Positions 35,974-48,584 of a stretch of DNA of 64,000 nucleotides are shown piece by piece (positions within the stretch are counted from its first letter, which is position 1; every line of letters begins with the position of its first letter). Below the pieces are notes generated by a model. It made no database searches and was not told where the DNA came from. It was given only the letters and a program-made list of their open reading frames with translations. The translations under genes were made by a program, and so were the position numbers. This stretch comes from Gongronella butleri (lineage: Eukaryota > Mucoromycota > Mucoromycetes > Mucorales > Cunninghamellaceae): NCBI GenBank assembly GCA_025201375.1, contig JAIWZP010000009.1, forward strand, positions 434,001 to 498,000, written 5' to 3'.

Positions 35974-38900
35974 CTACAAGATGCCTTGTGAATAATATTG
36001 GAATGTGTCGTACAGGCGCGTGAACACGTTGCCACAGCTGTTGACAATGAGCTTGTCGACGTAAGCCTCGAGTTGGGGCTCGGTGAGATGGAATTGGAAG
36101 CGTTCCTTGAGCTGCATCAGAACATAATCGGGGCCATTTTGGAAACAGGGCAACTTCGACTCTTTGCTCATCATTTCCACGAGCAAGATCAGGTTGTCAC
36201 CGTACTTTCTGACGGCCTTGAACGCCTGCTTCATGAGCACACGGTATTGCGCGAACAATTCACCGTCAATGCCACCCAGCACGTCGATGTACTCTTGCGA
36301 CAGCTTGAATGGCGCCATTTCAAAGCCCACGGAGCCCGGCGAATTCGACAGCACAAACCCAAAGTCGATGTGGATGAGGTGGCCCGCGTTATCCAGCAAC
36401 AGGTTGCCATTGTGTCTAAAAGTTGGAGGGAACAAAAATAAAAAGAGAAAAAAATGAGTTTTTTTTTTCAATTTTGGAGTTACTCGCGCCCGTGTCGCGT
36501 CGCGTCGCAGTCGCGATCGCGGAATTGCGCCCAATTGTGAAATTTTTTTCTTACCGATCCTTGATTTGCAACATGTAGCAGGCTATGGAATAGCCGACGA
36601 GGCTGCGCATGAAGGCTTCTTGTGCGGCCCTAAAAGAGGGCGCGTCGGCCGGGCCCCAGCGCTGCTCGAAAAAGTGGCGCAGGGTGAAACCAGGTCCGTG
36701 CTTGGTATAGGCGTTCTTTTTGATGGAATGGAGCGACATGGTATCACGGATGGTTTCGATGAGGCCCGAATCCTCAGACGTGACGAGCACGCGGTAGTAT
36801 TTGACCCAGGCATCCACGCCGGCGTCTTGCCAGATCTTTTGCATCTCGCGGATCAGCTGGATCGCAAATTGCTCCTGCCGCAGATCCGCGCCTTGCTTGA
36901 CAATCACCGAAAGCAGCCGCCAATTGGCCAAATGCCCATATGGCGACGATGCACGAATCCGGTTCTTTTTCACTTCCCAGTCCTCGGAGAACACGGCAGC
37001 TAAAGAAGAAAAAAAATGAGATTCTGCGTTGCCAAACCCAAATTTTCAAAAAAAAAAATTAATTTACCGCTTGGATCTTCCTTGTTCATGACCATGATGG
37101 GTTCCTCGGGGAGGATGGTGTCTGTGACGGTGTCGTCGGGGGATGCAGAGGGTGGGAGGCCGTGATGTGTCATTGCGCTGAGTCGCTGTTCTTCGAGAGA
37201 GACCATTTGGTCAATGACGCGCTGGCGAATGGCCTGGACCATGACCTGATTCGGGTCGTTGGCGTCGTAGCGCTGCAATTGGGCAAGCATGACGGCGGCG
37301 GTGCGCATCTGGCGCGAGAAATCGGTGGTCACAACGCCAGACGCGTCGGTATTGCCCATGGATTTGGCGGTCTCGAGCGGCATTGCATTTGCCATGGGCG
37401 TGAGTGGCGTTGTTTGGCTGGAAGTGTGTGTGGTCGTGCTGATGGACAACGTGGAAGGCGAGCGCATCATGCCAAGATCGACGGTCGCGTCACTGTCGTC
37501 GTCATCAAGGTCGTCCAAGTCATTTCCACCGAGATTGGCTATGCCGCGCGGTGAGAACGGCCCATCGTGCAATTCAAGCGACCTGTCGCGCTTGTTGGAC
37601 AATGCCAGCGTGGCGTGCGACGCGTGCGTGGCCAAAGGGAACCCGTCCTTGTAATGCTCCAGGCACAAATCCTCCTCAAGCACCTCGATCATTAGCAAAT
37701 ACGGCGCCTAAAGATGAAATAAATAAATAAGAATCCCTTTTTTTTTTCTTTTGTTTCGTTTCATTTGTTTGCTCTTTACGCGTTCGGCGGAATTGAGGAC
37801 CACGGCGTCATCGGGGCTGACGCGGACCACGCGATGATGGTAATTTGAGCAGCTGCCAGTGCACCAGAGCGGCAGGCAGATTTCCGCGGGCAAATTGTGA
37901 TTGAGGAGGGTCAATTCAGCATGCAGTGCACTGACGCGTGCGTGTTTGGGCAGGGCAACGAGGCGCTCGGCCACATCGGAGAGAGCCACGAGAAATTGGA
38001 TTTCTGACCGAAAATAGCCCGATTTGATCCATTGTTCCTTGTTGTGGTGCGACGACAGAATCGACGGCGCGCACGAGTCGCACGATGGGCGCGCAGATCG
38101 CACGCGTTGTTGGCCAAAGGCGTCTTCATCATCGTCGCTTTCGTCATTTTTGTCGTTTTCGTGGTCATGCACATGATGATGTGTGCCGACAAGCGTGGGC
38201 GACGGTGGCTGGCCGTGATTATGGGGCACTGATGAGAGGGCCATGGGCTGGACGGGATCCAAGGACGGCTCGACGGCCATGGCATTGCTGACGATGCGTT
38301 TAATGTGTTGAATGGGCTTGGACATGGACGACAGGTAGTTGGACAGTGAGAATGCCTTGCCCCCGTGTAGATCCTCGAGCGACACTGTGAATGCAAAAGG
38401 TCGCGAAGCCGAGGACGATGACAAGGAAGGTGGCGTGGCCACGGTTTCGTCCTCGGACGCGTCCGAATGCTGTGACAATTGCCGCTGAGGCGATGCAGGC
38501 TTGGAAAACAGACCATCCAGCGACGGATCGACCAACAACACCTGTTGGCACCGCCGCAGCACGCGGATGCACAATTGATGTGATGGCGAATCAGGCTGGT
38601 CCGTCCAATCCGCCATGTACGCCTGTAACGACCAAATGCACTATTTAAAAATAAAAAAAAATCACAGAAATCACATGTCAATACCACCCCGAAATGGACG
38701 AAAAAGAGAATAAAAAAAAAAGAGGGAAAAAGGGGCGGAAGCAGCACTGACCATCACGGCGAAATGTGGCGACTGCTTGCACATGTCCATCATCGTTTCT
38801 TCTAGGGTGGCTGTGGCATTAGGCTGCGAGATCAGCAGATGACTAGTGTGTAAAAAAAAGAAGCAGGTGGGATCAGAGAAATGGAATCAATGGGCAATGG

Positions 38901-39083
38901 GCCCATCAATTACATGAGCTGGGGTAAAAAGAACTCGATGTCGACCATGGGGAAACGTTTGAGGGCGTCACAAAGGTATTGCTGGATATCCTGATTGTCG
39001 CAATACTTGAACAAGTACGAGACGGCAATCCATGGATTGAAAAACTCGGAATTGAAGAGGCGGAGAAGCAGATCGTTGGCCAT
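35974..39083 (-). CDS. PIK1: Phosphatidylinositol 4-kinase beta (Pik1)
   Basis: Six exons (38914-39083, 38752-38842, 37780-38622, 37068-37707, 36555-36999, 35974-36415) join in frame to 876 residues. The N-terminal lipid kinase unique helices read SEFFNPWIAVSYLFKYCDN and IEFFLPQL. A disordered Ser/Asp-rich middle follows. The kinase domain includes SSPYGHLANWRLLSVIVKQG, the catalytic loop IKDRHNGNLLL and activation motif HIDFGFVLS, with an intron splitting the Arg of IKDR. The end is DTFQYYSQGIL. It makes PI4P at the Golgi for secretion and cytokinesis, usually with a frequenin-type Ca2+ sensor. Length is near fission yeast Pik1 (851). Type III alpha (Stt4) is excluded by size. Confidence 0.95.
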
Positions 39084-39947
39084 GGTGGACGTTTTTTTTT
39101 TTTTTTTACAGAGATGAGCAAGAGATGAAGCAGAAAAACGACGGAAAAGGCAAAGGAAAACCGGGGGAGTGCGAGCGTGCGCAATAAAAGGAGAGGATGG
39201 GGGGAATGCAGCTAGCCCAAGAAAACAAAAGCAAGAGAGCAAGGGAAGCAGAGAAAAAAAGAAAAGAAAAAGAGCACACACAGGCAAAAAAGAAAAAAAA
39301 AGTCAATGAACCGTAACAGGAAGAAAGAGAAAAGGGGAAAGAAATGCCCCTCACCAGCCAATCCTAAAAAAAAACTACATTTCAGCCTCCGCCGTCGTCG
39401 TACAAATTCAGACAAATGAAAAGCAAGAGCTTTTTTTCGATGAAAATCACACAAACGAAAGGCGGAAAACGACCTTTCCCCGAGTCTTTTGCGTTGCTTT
39501 TCTTGGGACCATTTCATGGTACGTACACCAAAAAGAGCGATGTATGTCCCAATGGGAAGCAATTTGAGCTGATCAGGCAAGTGGCGACTTGGAAAAGGGG
39601 TCAGCGACATCATAGTAGGTGGCACGAGCGGCTGAATTGGAAAAAAAAAAGTCTGTCCTGTCCCCACGTCTTTTGAGTAGGCAAACATCTGATGAACAAG
39701 GCAAATGGGGGGCCGATGATCTTACATTTTTCGCGCCAAATGGGCCGATTTTTGGCCCACCCCCAAAAAGGGCATTTGTGCCACTGGGCCCAGCGGAGAT
39801 CCAATTAGCTGGTTGCCACCATTTGACAGGAAATGGCCCCAGGCACGCATAAAAGGATCAAAATCGAGCGAAAAGAGAGTTATATGGCGTTTTTTACTCG
39901 CCACGTCGTTCTTTTTATGTTTTTAATTAGATAAAAAAAAAAGTAAT
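39084..39947. other. Upstream flank of PIK1 and 3' flank of the homeobox gene
   Basis: Purine-rich low complexity at 39110-39360, then mixed sequence. Several frames of 60-150 codons are biased (Phe/Leu/Ser on the minus strand) and lack motifs. No gene is supported. Confidence 0.45.
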
Positions 39948-40611
39948 CTACGATGGCGGTGGAGGCGGCCTTGAAAAGTCGTAGGAAGTATTAAAAACGT
40001 AGGCAGAATGTGGGCGGCGGCGCGGCTCGTCATTTGGCTGCAATGACAGATTTTGTAGCCCTTGATGTATACTGGATCGTCTTGGGGCAATGGGCTTGAT
40101 GTGAGACGGTGAGTAGGGTGGGGTGCTGCTCACAATGGGCTGCGAGCGGCTGGTCATGGGCTGGATGGGAGTCAGGCTGGATGGCGGGATGCCAGGGTGC
40201 CCATGTGGCTGTTGTTCGCTTGGATGATACGAAGACGCGCGACGCGTCGCTCCCAAATTGCTCGAGGGCGCGTCCATCCATGGTGTGGGCGATGGCATGA
40301 GCGATGTTGGCGGCGGCATGGTTGTCGCAGCACCAAACGAGATGGTGGGCATTTGTGTGTGTTGTTGCAGCTGCTGATGCTGCTGATGCGCCGCCGCGGC
40401 TTGCACTGCGGCGGCCCTTGCTCGACTGGCCTTGGCTCGTCGATTTTGAAACCATACCTGTAATCATCAACACGTCAACATTGTCAAAATCGGGACATTT
40501 GAGCCCCCCCATGCCACGCCAATTGGGCATGAAACGACGTCAAATGACGTTTTTACGCCTCTTTTTCTTTTTTTTCGCATGATTATTTTTTTCTTTTTTT
40601 TCTTTTTTTTT

Positions 40612-40662
<51 letters not shown>

Positions 40663-40979
40663 TGGACCTCGCGCTTTGTCATATCGAGCTCATTGGCCAA
40701 TTGCTCACGCACTTCGGAGCTCGGGGTATCAGTCTGCTGAAAGATGGTCATCAGGCGACTCAGCTGCTGCGAGGAGATGCGCTTTCGCTTGGCTTTGGTC
40801 GGCTGCTCCTGTGCTTCAAAGCCATGCCATGTTTTGCGATTCTCCCGCTTCTCCTCGGGTGTCAATGGTCGTTGTGCCGGTGGAATCGGGTCGATGCTCT
40901 CCTCATTCAACAGCGACGAGATCGACAATGGATTCTTCCTTGTATACGGCTCCACCTCATCCATGATCGCGTCGTCCAT
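39948..40979 (-). CDS. Homeodomain transcription factor
   Basis: Two exons (40662-40979 and 39948-40457) encode 275 residues. The homeodomain (about residues 55-115) begins KRKRISSQQLSRLMTIFQQ and its third helix reads VWFQNRRAKASR, split from helix two (EVREQLANELDMTKREVQ) by the intron. It looks like a typical 60-residue fungal homeodomain, not the TALE class, because no three-residue insertion is seen between helices one and two. The C-terminal half is Gln/Pro/Ser-rich with a His-Gln repeat, as in activation regions. The 204-nt intron contains about 95 nt that are almost pure A on the sense strand right after GTA. Targets are unknown. Confidence 0.9.
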
Positions 40980-41479
40980 GATGAAATAGAGCTGGGGGGA
41001 AAAAATAAAAAAAAAGAGAGACAGCGGGAAAGAAAAAAAAAAAAAAAAGAGAGTGAAAAATGCAATATAAAGGCAACCCATGTCGAATTCGTCAGCACAG
41101 GCCCCATGGTTTCAGTTGGAAATGAACGAATTGGCGGTGGGCAAAAGGGAAAAAGACGACGCGGAGATCCATTTTGGCATGAACAATGGCGCTGATCCTC
41201 TTTTTTCCAATCTCACACAAATTGCTACCCCCTCCAACAAACACCCCCTCGTACACATCATTAAACTCATCTTTTTTTTTTTTTTTTTTGCAAACTGTAA
41301 CGTGACTTGGCCAGTCTAAATCCAAAACGCTTTCATGCCTCCTTGATTGCCACAAACTCATTGGTCAACCGCCCCTCCTTTTTTTTTTTGGTTTCTTTTT
41401 TTTTGGCCTGGCGTCCCTCACACACACAGGCAACTTTTTCTTTCCCGCTCTTCCCTGTTTTTTTTTTTCGACGCCACGC
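40980..41479. other. Divergent promoter region
   Basis: Between the homeobox start and the small membrane-protein start. It contains TATAAAGG at about 41065-41072 on the plus strand and T-rich tracts near 41270 and 41460. No gene seen. Confidence 0.45.
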
Positions 41480-41710
41480 ATGCCCAATGACTTAGAAAGC
41501 TACGGGACAATTTACGCCGCGTCGCCGCCAGGGGTGCCACCCGCCATGGAACGGCGACGCCAATGGCTGTTCTTTTTGCTGATTGTTGCTTGTACGACGT
41601 GTCTTGTTTTGAGCTACCAGGTGTCAATTGCTCATGGCGATGTGCCCTGCACGTCGCCCATCATCATCTGGCTGCCCCTTTGCACAGACCAAGAATACCT
41701 CTCGCGCTGA
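41480..41710 (+). CDS. Small single-span membrane protein, unrecognised
   Basis: An intronless frame of 76 codons. After a Pro-rich, polar N-terminus comes a basic patch (MERRRQW) and one hydrophobic span of about 18 residues (LFFLLIVACTTCLVLSYQ), then a short tail with two Cys. The positive patch before the span predicts the N-terminus in the cytoplasm. The ATG follows a T-rich leader like that of neighbouring genes. It might be a tail-anchored-like or signal-anchor protein. It may also be a chance frame, since no family is recognised and it lies only 268 bp before the F-box gene start. Confidence 0.4.
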   Translation: MPNDLESYGTIYAASPPGVPPAMERRRQWLFFLLIVACTTCLVLSYQVSIAHGDVPCTSPIIIWLPLCTDQEYLSR

Positions 41711-41978
41711 TTCCCATGAAAACACCTCAAAAATGACTAGCAAAACAATAAAACATTGGGTCAAAGAGGCTTTTTTTTCAATTACAATCCTCACAGCAAT
41801 GGTGTCGGTAACAAAAAAAAAAAAAAAAAAAAAATGGAGAGCCGACGGGCTTTTCATTGTGCCCTTTTTCTTTGTTCTTTTGTTTTTCTTTTCGCTTTTT
41901 TGTCGTTTTTGCTTCTTTTTTTTTTCTTTTTTGCTCCTCTATTTCCCTGATCGACGTGACTCTTTGCACCTGTTTCTC

Positions 41979-43945
41979 ATGCCCAGAGCAGCTCTAAAAA
42001 GCCGCGATACCAATATACCTTCTGGGGACACGGTGCTGCTTCTGTCGCCCAAGCAAAAAAGCGAAAAGACGACCTCAGCGACGGCGACGACGGCGCGCAA
42101 GTCGTCGTCGCCGACGCCATCGACCCATTTGACGACAATGACGCCTCAGGGCCGCTTGTTGCAGCAGCAGCGCGTGTCGCGGTTGCAGCCGCCGCGCAGG
42201 TTCCGGTCCATTACGCCGCGTGCTGATTCGTCGCCCGACTCATCGCCTGAAAATGATACCACCACGACCACCAACAACCATCGCCATCGACTGCTGCCCA
42301 TGGCTGCGGCGCGTTCGTTTATCCGCATCGCGTCGCCAGTCCAACTCGATAGGATTACACGCTCATCACCGCTGCCATTGCCGCCCGTTTCGCCATTGGC
42401 ACACGTTACCCACCCATCGGCATCTGCACTTGCACTGCAGCTATCACCAGCGCGCCCCGCGCCAACCCCTCGCCTCGAATGCCATATCCAACGCCTCGGA
42501 AACGACTGTCTCCTTGAAATATTTCAACATTGCGCGCGACCATCCACGCTTGCCCAATTGTCGGCTGTATGCCGTCATTGGCACGCGTTGCTCGCCATGC
42601 CGCACCTGGTAATTTTTTTTGGGGAAATCCATGGACGCGCTTTTGTTTCTCATTTTTACGCGTTTTTTCCTCTTTTTTCGATTTTTTACCTTTTTTTTCT
42701 CTTTTTTCCCCCAAACAGTGGCGAGAGGTCGATTGTTCGTGGCGGCAATTTTTGACGCATTTGCACCACATTGATCAGCAGCGGCTAATGGGTAGCGCGA
42801 CAAGGACCGCGGGCCCGGCAAGCAAGGCACCCTTGGTGATTCCATGCCATTTCTCATTCATCCGCACGATCAGCATTAGCAATGACGCGCGGTGCACGCG
42901 GACGTTCCATTGGACCACGCTCAACTCGCCGTTTGTGTATTTGCATAGTCTTTGCTTGGACAATATGTTCTGGACCGACGTTTTGGACTTGATTGTGTGG
43001 ATGCCGAAGCTGCAGCGCTTGACGAGCCGCGCAACGCGGTTCCGATCGCCATTGCCGGCACAGGTCACGCTGACCTGCTTCACGTCGGTGCCGAAACTCG
43101 AGGAATTGAGGCTCGATTTCACACAGGACGCCGATCACCAGCACAGACTGACATTGACGGACACCACGCGATCGAGCCACACCACGGGTACACTCACGTC
43201 CACCATGGCACGCAGACGCCACGCGTCGGGGCCTCCACGACTGCCCAGCAGCCTCAAAGTGCTTGAAATCAGCCATTTGGCCGATTTCGAGGAACATTTG
43301 ATGGCCGACGACCTCGCTCGCGGGTCGCACGCCGCCGACAATGACGATGCGCGTGCCGCCGCATGGCGTCGCGACTGGAGTGGCATTGAATCCACCTTGC
43401 AGCAGAAATACAGCGTATTTCTGGGATTGGAACAGCTAAAAGAGCTAACCATTGGCCGGTGCACGACATACACGGCGACCATCTGGCGCGACTATCTCCG
43501 CCCATGTACACGGTCCACAGAAAAGCTGCATTTGATCGGGTGGCCTGGCAATGGCATGCAGGAACACCCAGATGCATGGCAACGACGCAAGGAAACGGCC
43601 AAAGCCCTCGATCAGAACGTCGACCACGTCATGCTCGAGGTTGACCGCGCCATGGCCGACACCCTGGGCTCCATGGAATCACTCAGGCACCTCACACTCA
43701 CGGATTTCGCATGTACACCGGGCCTCGTCCAAGCCATCACCCAATTGTCACAAAATCGCGTACTTGTCGCCATCACCGCGACCGTCGGCGACAATGCCGC
43801 GCCTTCCCTGAACTTGACACTCGCCCAATTCAGAGAATGCCAGTCAAAACACTTGCACAGAGCCACTTTCCAATGGGGCGCCGCCGAGCCCCCCCGCCAA
43901 CGTCCAATGACACGCCAACAAAAGGCTTTTCTGCAGATCAGATAG
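41979..43945 (+). CDS. F-box protein with leucine-rich-like C-terminus
   Basis: Two exons (41979-42608 and 42719-43945) give 618 residues. After a disordered Ser/Thr/Pro-rich 165 residues comes an F-box: RLGNDCLLEIFQHC, then TLAQLSAVCRHWHALLAMPH and WREVDCSW, with the 110-nt intron right before WREV. F-boxes bind Skp1 in SCF ubiquitin ligases and the C-terminal region picks substrates. The remainder has repeated segments with a leucine pattern (YLHSLCLDNMFW, LEELRLDFTQD, LKVLEISHLADF, LKELTIGRC, TEKLHLIGWPG, LRHLTLTDFAC), consistent with irregular LRRs. The substrate is unknown. No defects are seen. Confidence 0.88.
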
Positions 43946-44428
43946 CCCCATCCAATTTTTTTTTTAAAAAAAATCATGAACAAACCTCATTCGCGACCTC
44001 CTCCACTTTTAATCTTCCTCTTTGGCATTTTGAAAGGAATTCAATTGGGCATAAAATAAAAAAATACAGAAACAACATTTGTTTGGCTGGTCGGCCAATG
44101 GCTCATCGATGACAAATCAACGGGGATCACCGGTTTGGGTAGACTAGGTGACGAACGGGTTACCAAATTTGACTCAAAAGGTGGGCTCAATCGGCGTAAC
44201 GGCCGCTCCGCCTTTTTTGTTGTTTGCTTTTTTTCTTCTTTTTTTCTTTTTCTTTTTTTTTTTTTTTTCTCCATTGGCCCGTCCGCTTTTTTTTTCTTTC
44301 ACGTCCCCTCTCGTCCGCCGTCCCCTACATCACCTTTATCACGCCGTTCACTTATTCAATTTTTTTATCGACGTGCCACCTTTTTATAAAAAAAAATCGT
44401 CCTTTTTGCCCATTTTACGCCCTGAACC
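43946..44428. other. Intergenic, no gene seen
   Basis: T-rich tracts (44220-44275) typical of upstream regions here, and a TTTTTATAAAAA element at about 44381-44392, some 40 bp before the Zn2Cys6 gene start. AATAAA at about 44054-44059 could end the F-box transcript. Confidence 0.45.
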
Positions 44429-47400
44429 ATGGACCCCCACGCCGAGCCGCAGCAACATTCGCTTGAACCGCCGTCCAAACGTAAACGGCTTACTCAGGCA
44501 TGCGACATGTGTCGCAAGAAAAAGGTAAAAACTCAAAAAAAAAAAAAACAGAAAATCAGGCAAAAGGGGGAATCTCATTATTTTTTTCTCTTTTTTTTTT
44601 TTTTTAGATCAAATGTGATGGTGGCAAGCCATCGTGTGCTAATTGTGTGAAGCTTGGGCGCGAATGCTCGTATATTCCTAGCAACAAGAAGCGCGGGCCA
44701 CGCCAGGGTTACATTGAGATGCTGGAAAAGCGTTTGGATAAGATGGAGAAGCTGCTGACGTCTTCCAACGACCCATCCCCGGGTGCGGCGGCAGCAGCAG
44801 CTTCATTGCCCACACCCACCGCATACACTGCCGCGGCCATTGGCACGCAATCGCCCACATCGCCTATGCATGCTGCTGGTTTCCCCGTCACACCCACCGC
44901 CGCCAATCCGTCGGCACCCAATCCGCTCGTCATAAAGCCCGATTACGAACCTCAAGGCATGCCAGCACCAGCACCACCCCCACCGCCAACTTCTGCTACA
45001 GCAGCTGCACCGCCGCCCACCATCGACGATTCGCCGTCAGACGGCGATTTGCCAAACAAATCCATCGTGCAGCACCTCATCACCATCTATTTCGATAAGC
45101 TGTACTCGTACGCGCCCCTCTTTGACCCGCGCACCTTTATGCGCAACTATTTGGATGGAAAACATTCGGATTTTCTTCTCTTGTCCATGATGGCCGTCGC
45201 AGCTAGGTATGATGATAAATGAAACGTGGGGTCAAAGGGAGCGCCAAGACCCCCCCCTCCCCGCACCCACGCGCAAATTGCTCACCCTTTGCTTCCTCAA
45301 TTTAGATTCTCAGACCACCCATCCATCTTGGAGGAACCGCCCTGGAACTCGGGCGAAAAATATGCAAAAATTGCTCGCGAATCCGTCAGCAAAGGTATTG
45401 ACGCGCCGTGCCTTGAAAATGTCCAAGCATTTGCCTTGCTCGCCATCCACGAATTCGGGGCTGCACGAAGCCCGAGGTAAAAAAAAAAAAAAAAAAAAAC
45501 CAGCGATCAAATCGCAAAAAAGGAGGCACCCCTTTGCCTTTCAAAAAGATATTAATAGAATGGCCGACACCTTCCTTTTTTTTTTCTTCCTAGGTGCTGG
45601 ATGTACTCTGGTATTGCGATTCGCATGGCCATCGAGCTGGGCATGCACAAGGAATCCGACAGCGACCATGATACGCAGGTGGACCAGCCTGCCGAGCGCT
45701 GGATGGAGCAGGAGCTCCGCCGCCGCGTGTTTTGGTTCATCTATATCCTGGACAAGTAAATAGATCAAAAAAAAAAAAAAAAAAAAAAAACGAGTCCCCC
45801 CAAACATGCGCTGCGCCTCCTTTTTGCTCATTTTTGGATGGTTTTCTCATTTTTCTCTCCATTTTTAGGTTCACAAGCGCTGCCACGGGGCGCCCTGCAA
45901 TGATCCAGGAGGAGGACTGTGACGTGTTGCTGCCGAGCGACGAGTATGGCTGGGTCAATGGCCGGTTTTACTCGGAATCGCTCGATGGGTCGCGCATGGC
46001 GCAATTCAATGTGAACGAGCTGCGTGACAGTAATCTTTTGGGTGTCTCCAGCAAGGTGTCGTCGACATCGAGCCATTCGCCGCCATCGTCCTCGGCGTCG
46101 GCATTGAATGCGAGCAAGCGCATGGGCACGCTCACGTGCCAAGCTTATTTGATCCGCGCAACGGCGCTGCTGGGCCGTGTCGCGGCTTTCGTCAACCGCA
46201 CAAATCGCTCACGCGTGTTGCCGCCGTGCCACCCAGAGTCTGATTTCGCCAAGCTCGCGCGTGAAATCGACGAATGGCACGAGAATTTGCCCGCCATGTA
46301 TCGGTACACGCCCGAAAACATTGAAAAATTCAAGACTGCACCCACAAATCATGACACGTCGCGCTTCGTCATGCTGCACTTGTTCTTGAACACCACGATC
46401 GTGCTCTTGCACCGCCCATCGCTCGTCCTCTACGACACACTCAATTCAGACGTCGTGCAAACCCCCCTAAAGGAGTTTTGCAAAGAAAGCGTCGCCAAAT
46501 GCTTGCGCGCCGTCAACAACGTCACCGCGCTCCTCAAGGTCGCCAACCAATCCGTGGAATTCATGCCGCCCTACCTCACGTATCTCTGCTATACCGTCGC
46601 CACCATCGTCGTCAACAATGCCTTTTCAAACATCCCAGACGATGCCAAAAAGGCAAGAGACGATCTTAACCATCATTTCAAGCTGCTGCAGGTAAAAAAA
46701 AAAAAAGAAGAAAAAGTGAAGTATACCATTTTTCGAAAAAAAAAAAAAAAAATACATGCTCAATCGCATAATTTTATAGAACATGCGCCGTGTGTGGGCC
46801 ATGGCGGACAAGCATTACTTTATGATTCGTGATTTGTACGCGATGCACCGCAACACCACGAATTCGTCGCTCGACCATCACTCACGGTCGCCATCGCAGG
46901 CATCGATGTCGCCGTCGTCGACAAAATGGACAAGTAGTGGCAATGCAAGTGGCACCAGTGGTCGCAGCACACATGATGTGTCGCCGCAGTCGTCCTTTAG
47001 CCAGCCATCGCATCAAATGTCGCCCACCTCCGCCACGTCCCAGCACGCGCAGCCGCAGCAACAGCAACAACAACAACCGCAGCCGCAACCTCAACCATTC
47101 CCCTCTCTTTTCCCACCCACCAGCATCGACCATGCTTACAATGGCAACAATAACCAGCAACAGGCAACCAATCCAGCCTTTCATGCCATCAACATCCCCA
47201 ATCGCAAAATGTCCCTTGCCGAACTCGCACTGTCGACATGCGACGGCACTTCTTACAGCCCCTGGGGCGTCGGCGACAACCGCGACAATGTCACCGCCGC
47301 TCTCGCATCGTCCATGAATCGATCAAGCTCACTCATGTTCTCGGCACAACCACCCCAACAACACCAACAACAACAGCAACAGCCCGGACTCGGCCTTTAT

Positions 47401-47517
47401 GACATCAATGGCACCACGGCCATGCAAAACAACAACAATCCCGCCACGTCCGCCGCTGACACACTCGCTTGGAATCTCGGCATCACCGACCCTGTCGCCT
47501 ATTCTCGCTCATCCTAG
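44429..47517 (+). CDS. Zn2Cys6 transcription factor with fungal-specific domain
   Basis: Six exons (44429-44524, 44608-45206, 45306-45476, 45594-45755, 45869-46691, 46780-47517) keep frame to 862 residues. The binuclear zinc cluster spans about residues 27-56: ACDMCRKKK, then IKCDGGKPSCANCVKLGREC, interrupted by the first intron. A basic stretch and coiled coil follow (GYIEMLEKRLDKMEKLL). The middle homology region starts HLITIYFDKLYSYAPLFDP and includes WMYSGIAIRMAIELGMHKE and ELRRRVFWFIYILDKF, as in XlnR/Cat8-type activators. The tail is Gln/Ser/Asn-rich. It is nuclear and binds CGG half-sites, probably as a dimer. The regulated pathway cannot be told. An AATAAA lies 185 bp after the stop. 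Confidence 0.93.
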
Positions 47518-47826
47518 TTTCTTATATTTTTCTTCACCCCGGCCTCCCACACTTTATATCCCTCACTCTTTCTCTCCTATTTTCTGTTGTCTTTTTTTTT
47601 TCTTTGTACCTGTAAATTATACACTCTTTTTTTATTTTTTCTTCGTGGACCGAATGCTCTTTTCTGTAATCGCCATGGCCCCAGGTGACACAGGCGATCC
47701 CAAATAAAGCCGCGTGCCCTCGAATCTCGGATTTCTGTGCAAATTTGGATCCACTTTTGTCCTTTTGCCTTTTTTCTTCGCTTCCTTTTTTTTCTTTCTT
47801 TCTTTCTTTCTTTCTCTTTGTACTAT
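47518..47826 (+). other. 3' flank and short promoter
   Basis: AATAAA at 47702-47707 fits the Zn2Cys6 transcript. It is followed by a CTTT-repeat, pyrimidine-rich leader (47760-47820) before the next ATG. No separate gene. Confidence 0.45.
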
Positions 47827-48584
47827 ATGTTGCGTTACCAAAAAATACCCCCACCCCCAGAAGTCGCCCTGCCTCGCAGGGACCAATATGTTCTCGACAA
47901 GTACACGCGCCGTATGAAGCGCTGGGATGAGCTCTTTAAAGTGTGCTGCTGCTGGATCGGCTGGGACGTCATTCTAGGTACAAACGCGAGAGAAGGAAAG
48001 AAAAAGCGAGAGCAAGAAAGAAAAACAAAATGTTAAAAACATCGACCCTCAATTGGCATAGATTTCATCCCGGTCGTGGGCAAGGTGATCACCCTGATGT
48101 TCTCGCTCAGCATGTACCGCCTCGCGTGTCAGGCAGATCTGCCGCGCCAATTGCGCGAAAAGATGCTATGGCATATCACCGTGGACTTTCTTGTAAAAAG
48201 AGTGCCAAGACAAGCGTACCATGCCCAATTAGATATTCATCTCGGCATTCCTGTGACTTCTTAAACTAGCTCGGCCTCATCCCCATCCTTGGCATCGTCT
48301 TGGACGCGGTAAGAACTTGGAAATGTTGGGGGATTCACGGAAACAGAACGTTTGCGAAGGTTTTTCTCAATGTCGTTTCTTTTCGTCGTGTGTAAAAGAT
48401 GTATAGAGCACATTCCAAAAACACACGTCTATTACGACGCTATCTGTACGAGCGCGCGCGTGCAAACCAGGAAAATCAGATAAATCAGACCACGGCAGGT
48501 CTCATTGAATCGCCACCACCCATGACGGGCCTCATTGAACCGCCACCACTCCCAGCAAGAAAGGATACAAAGAAAGACGAATAA
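47827..48584 (+). CDS. DUF4112 small membrane protein
   Basis: Four exons (47827-47977, 48062-48192, 48270-48308, 48399-48584) encode 168 residues. The domain pattern is clear: LDKYTRRMKRWDELFK, two Gly/Pro turns DFIPVVGKVI and LGLIPILGIVLDA, and MYRAHSKNTRLLRRYL, which is the DUF4112 hairpin found in bacteria and fungi (yeast has a related protein). The two hydrophobic segments probably form re-entrant or spanning helices. The tail is Pro-rich and ends in basic and acidic residues. The start at 47827 follows a pyrimidine-rich tract. A frame from 47737 would add a Phe-rich leader and is less likely. Function is unknown. Confidence 0.8.
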
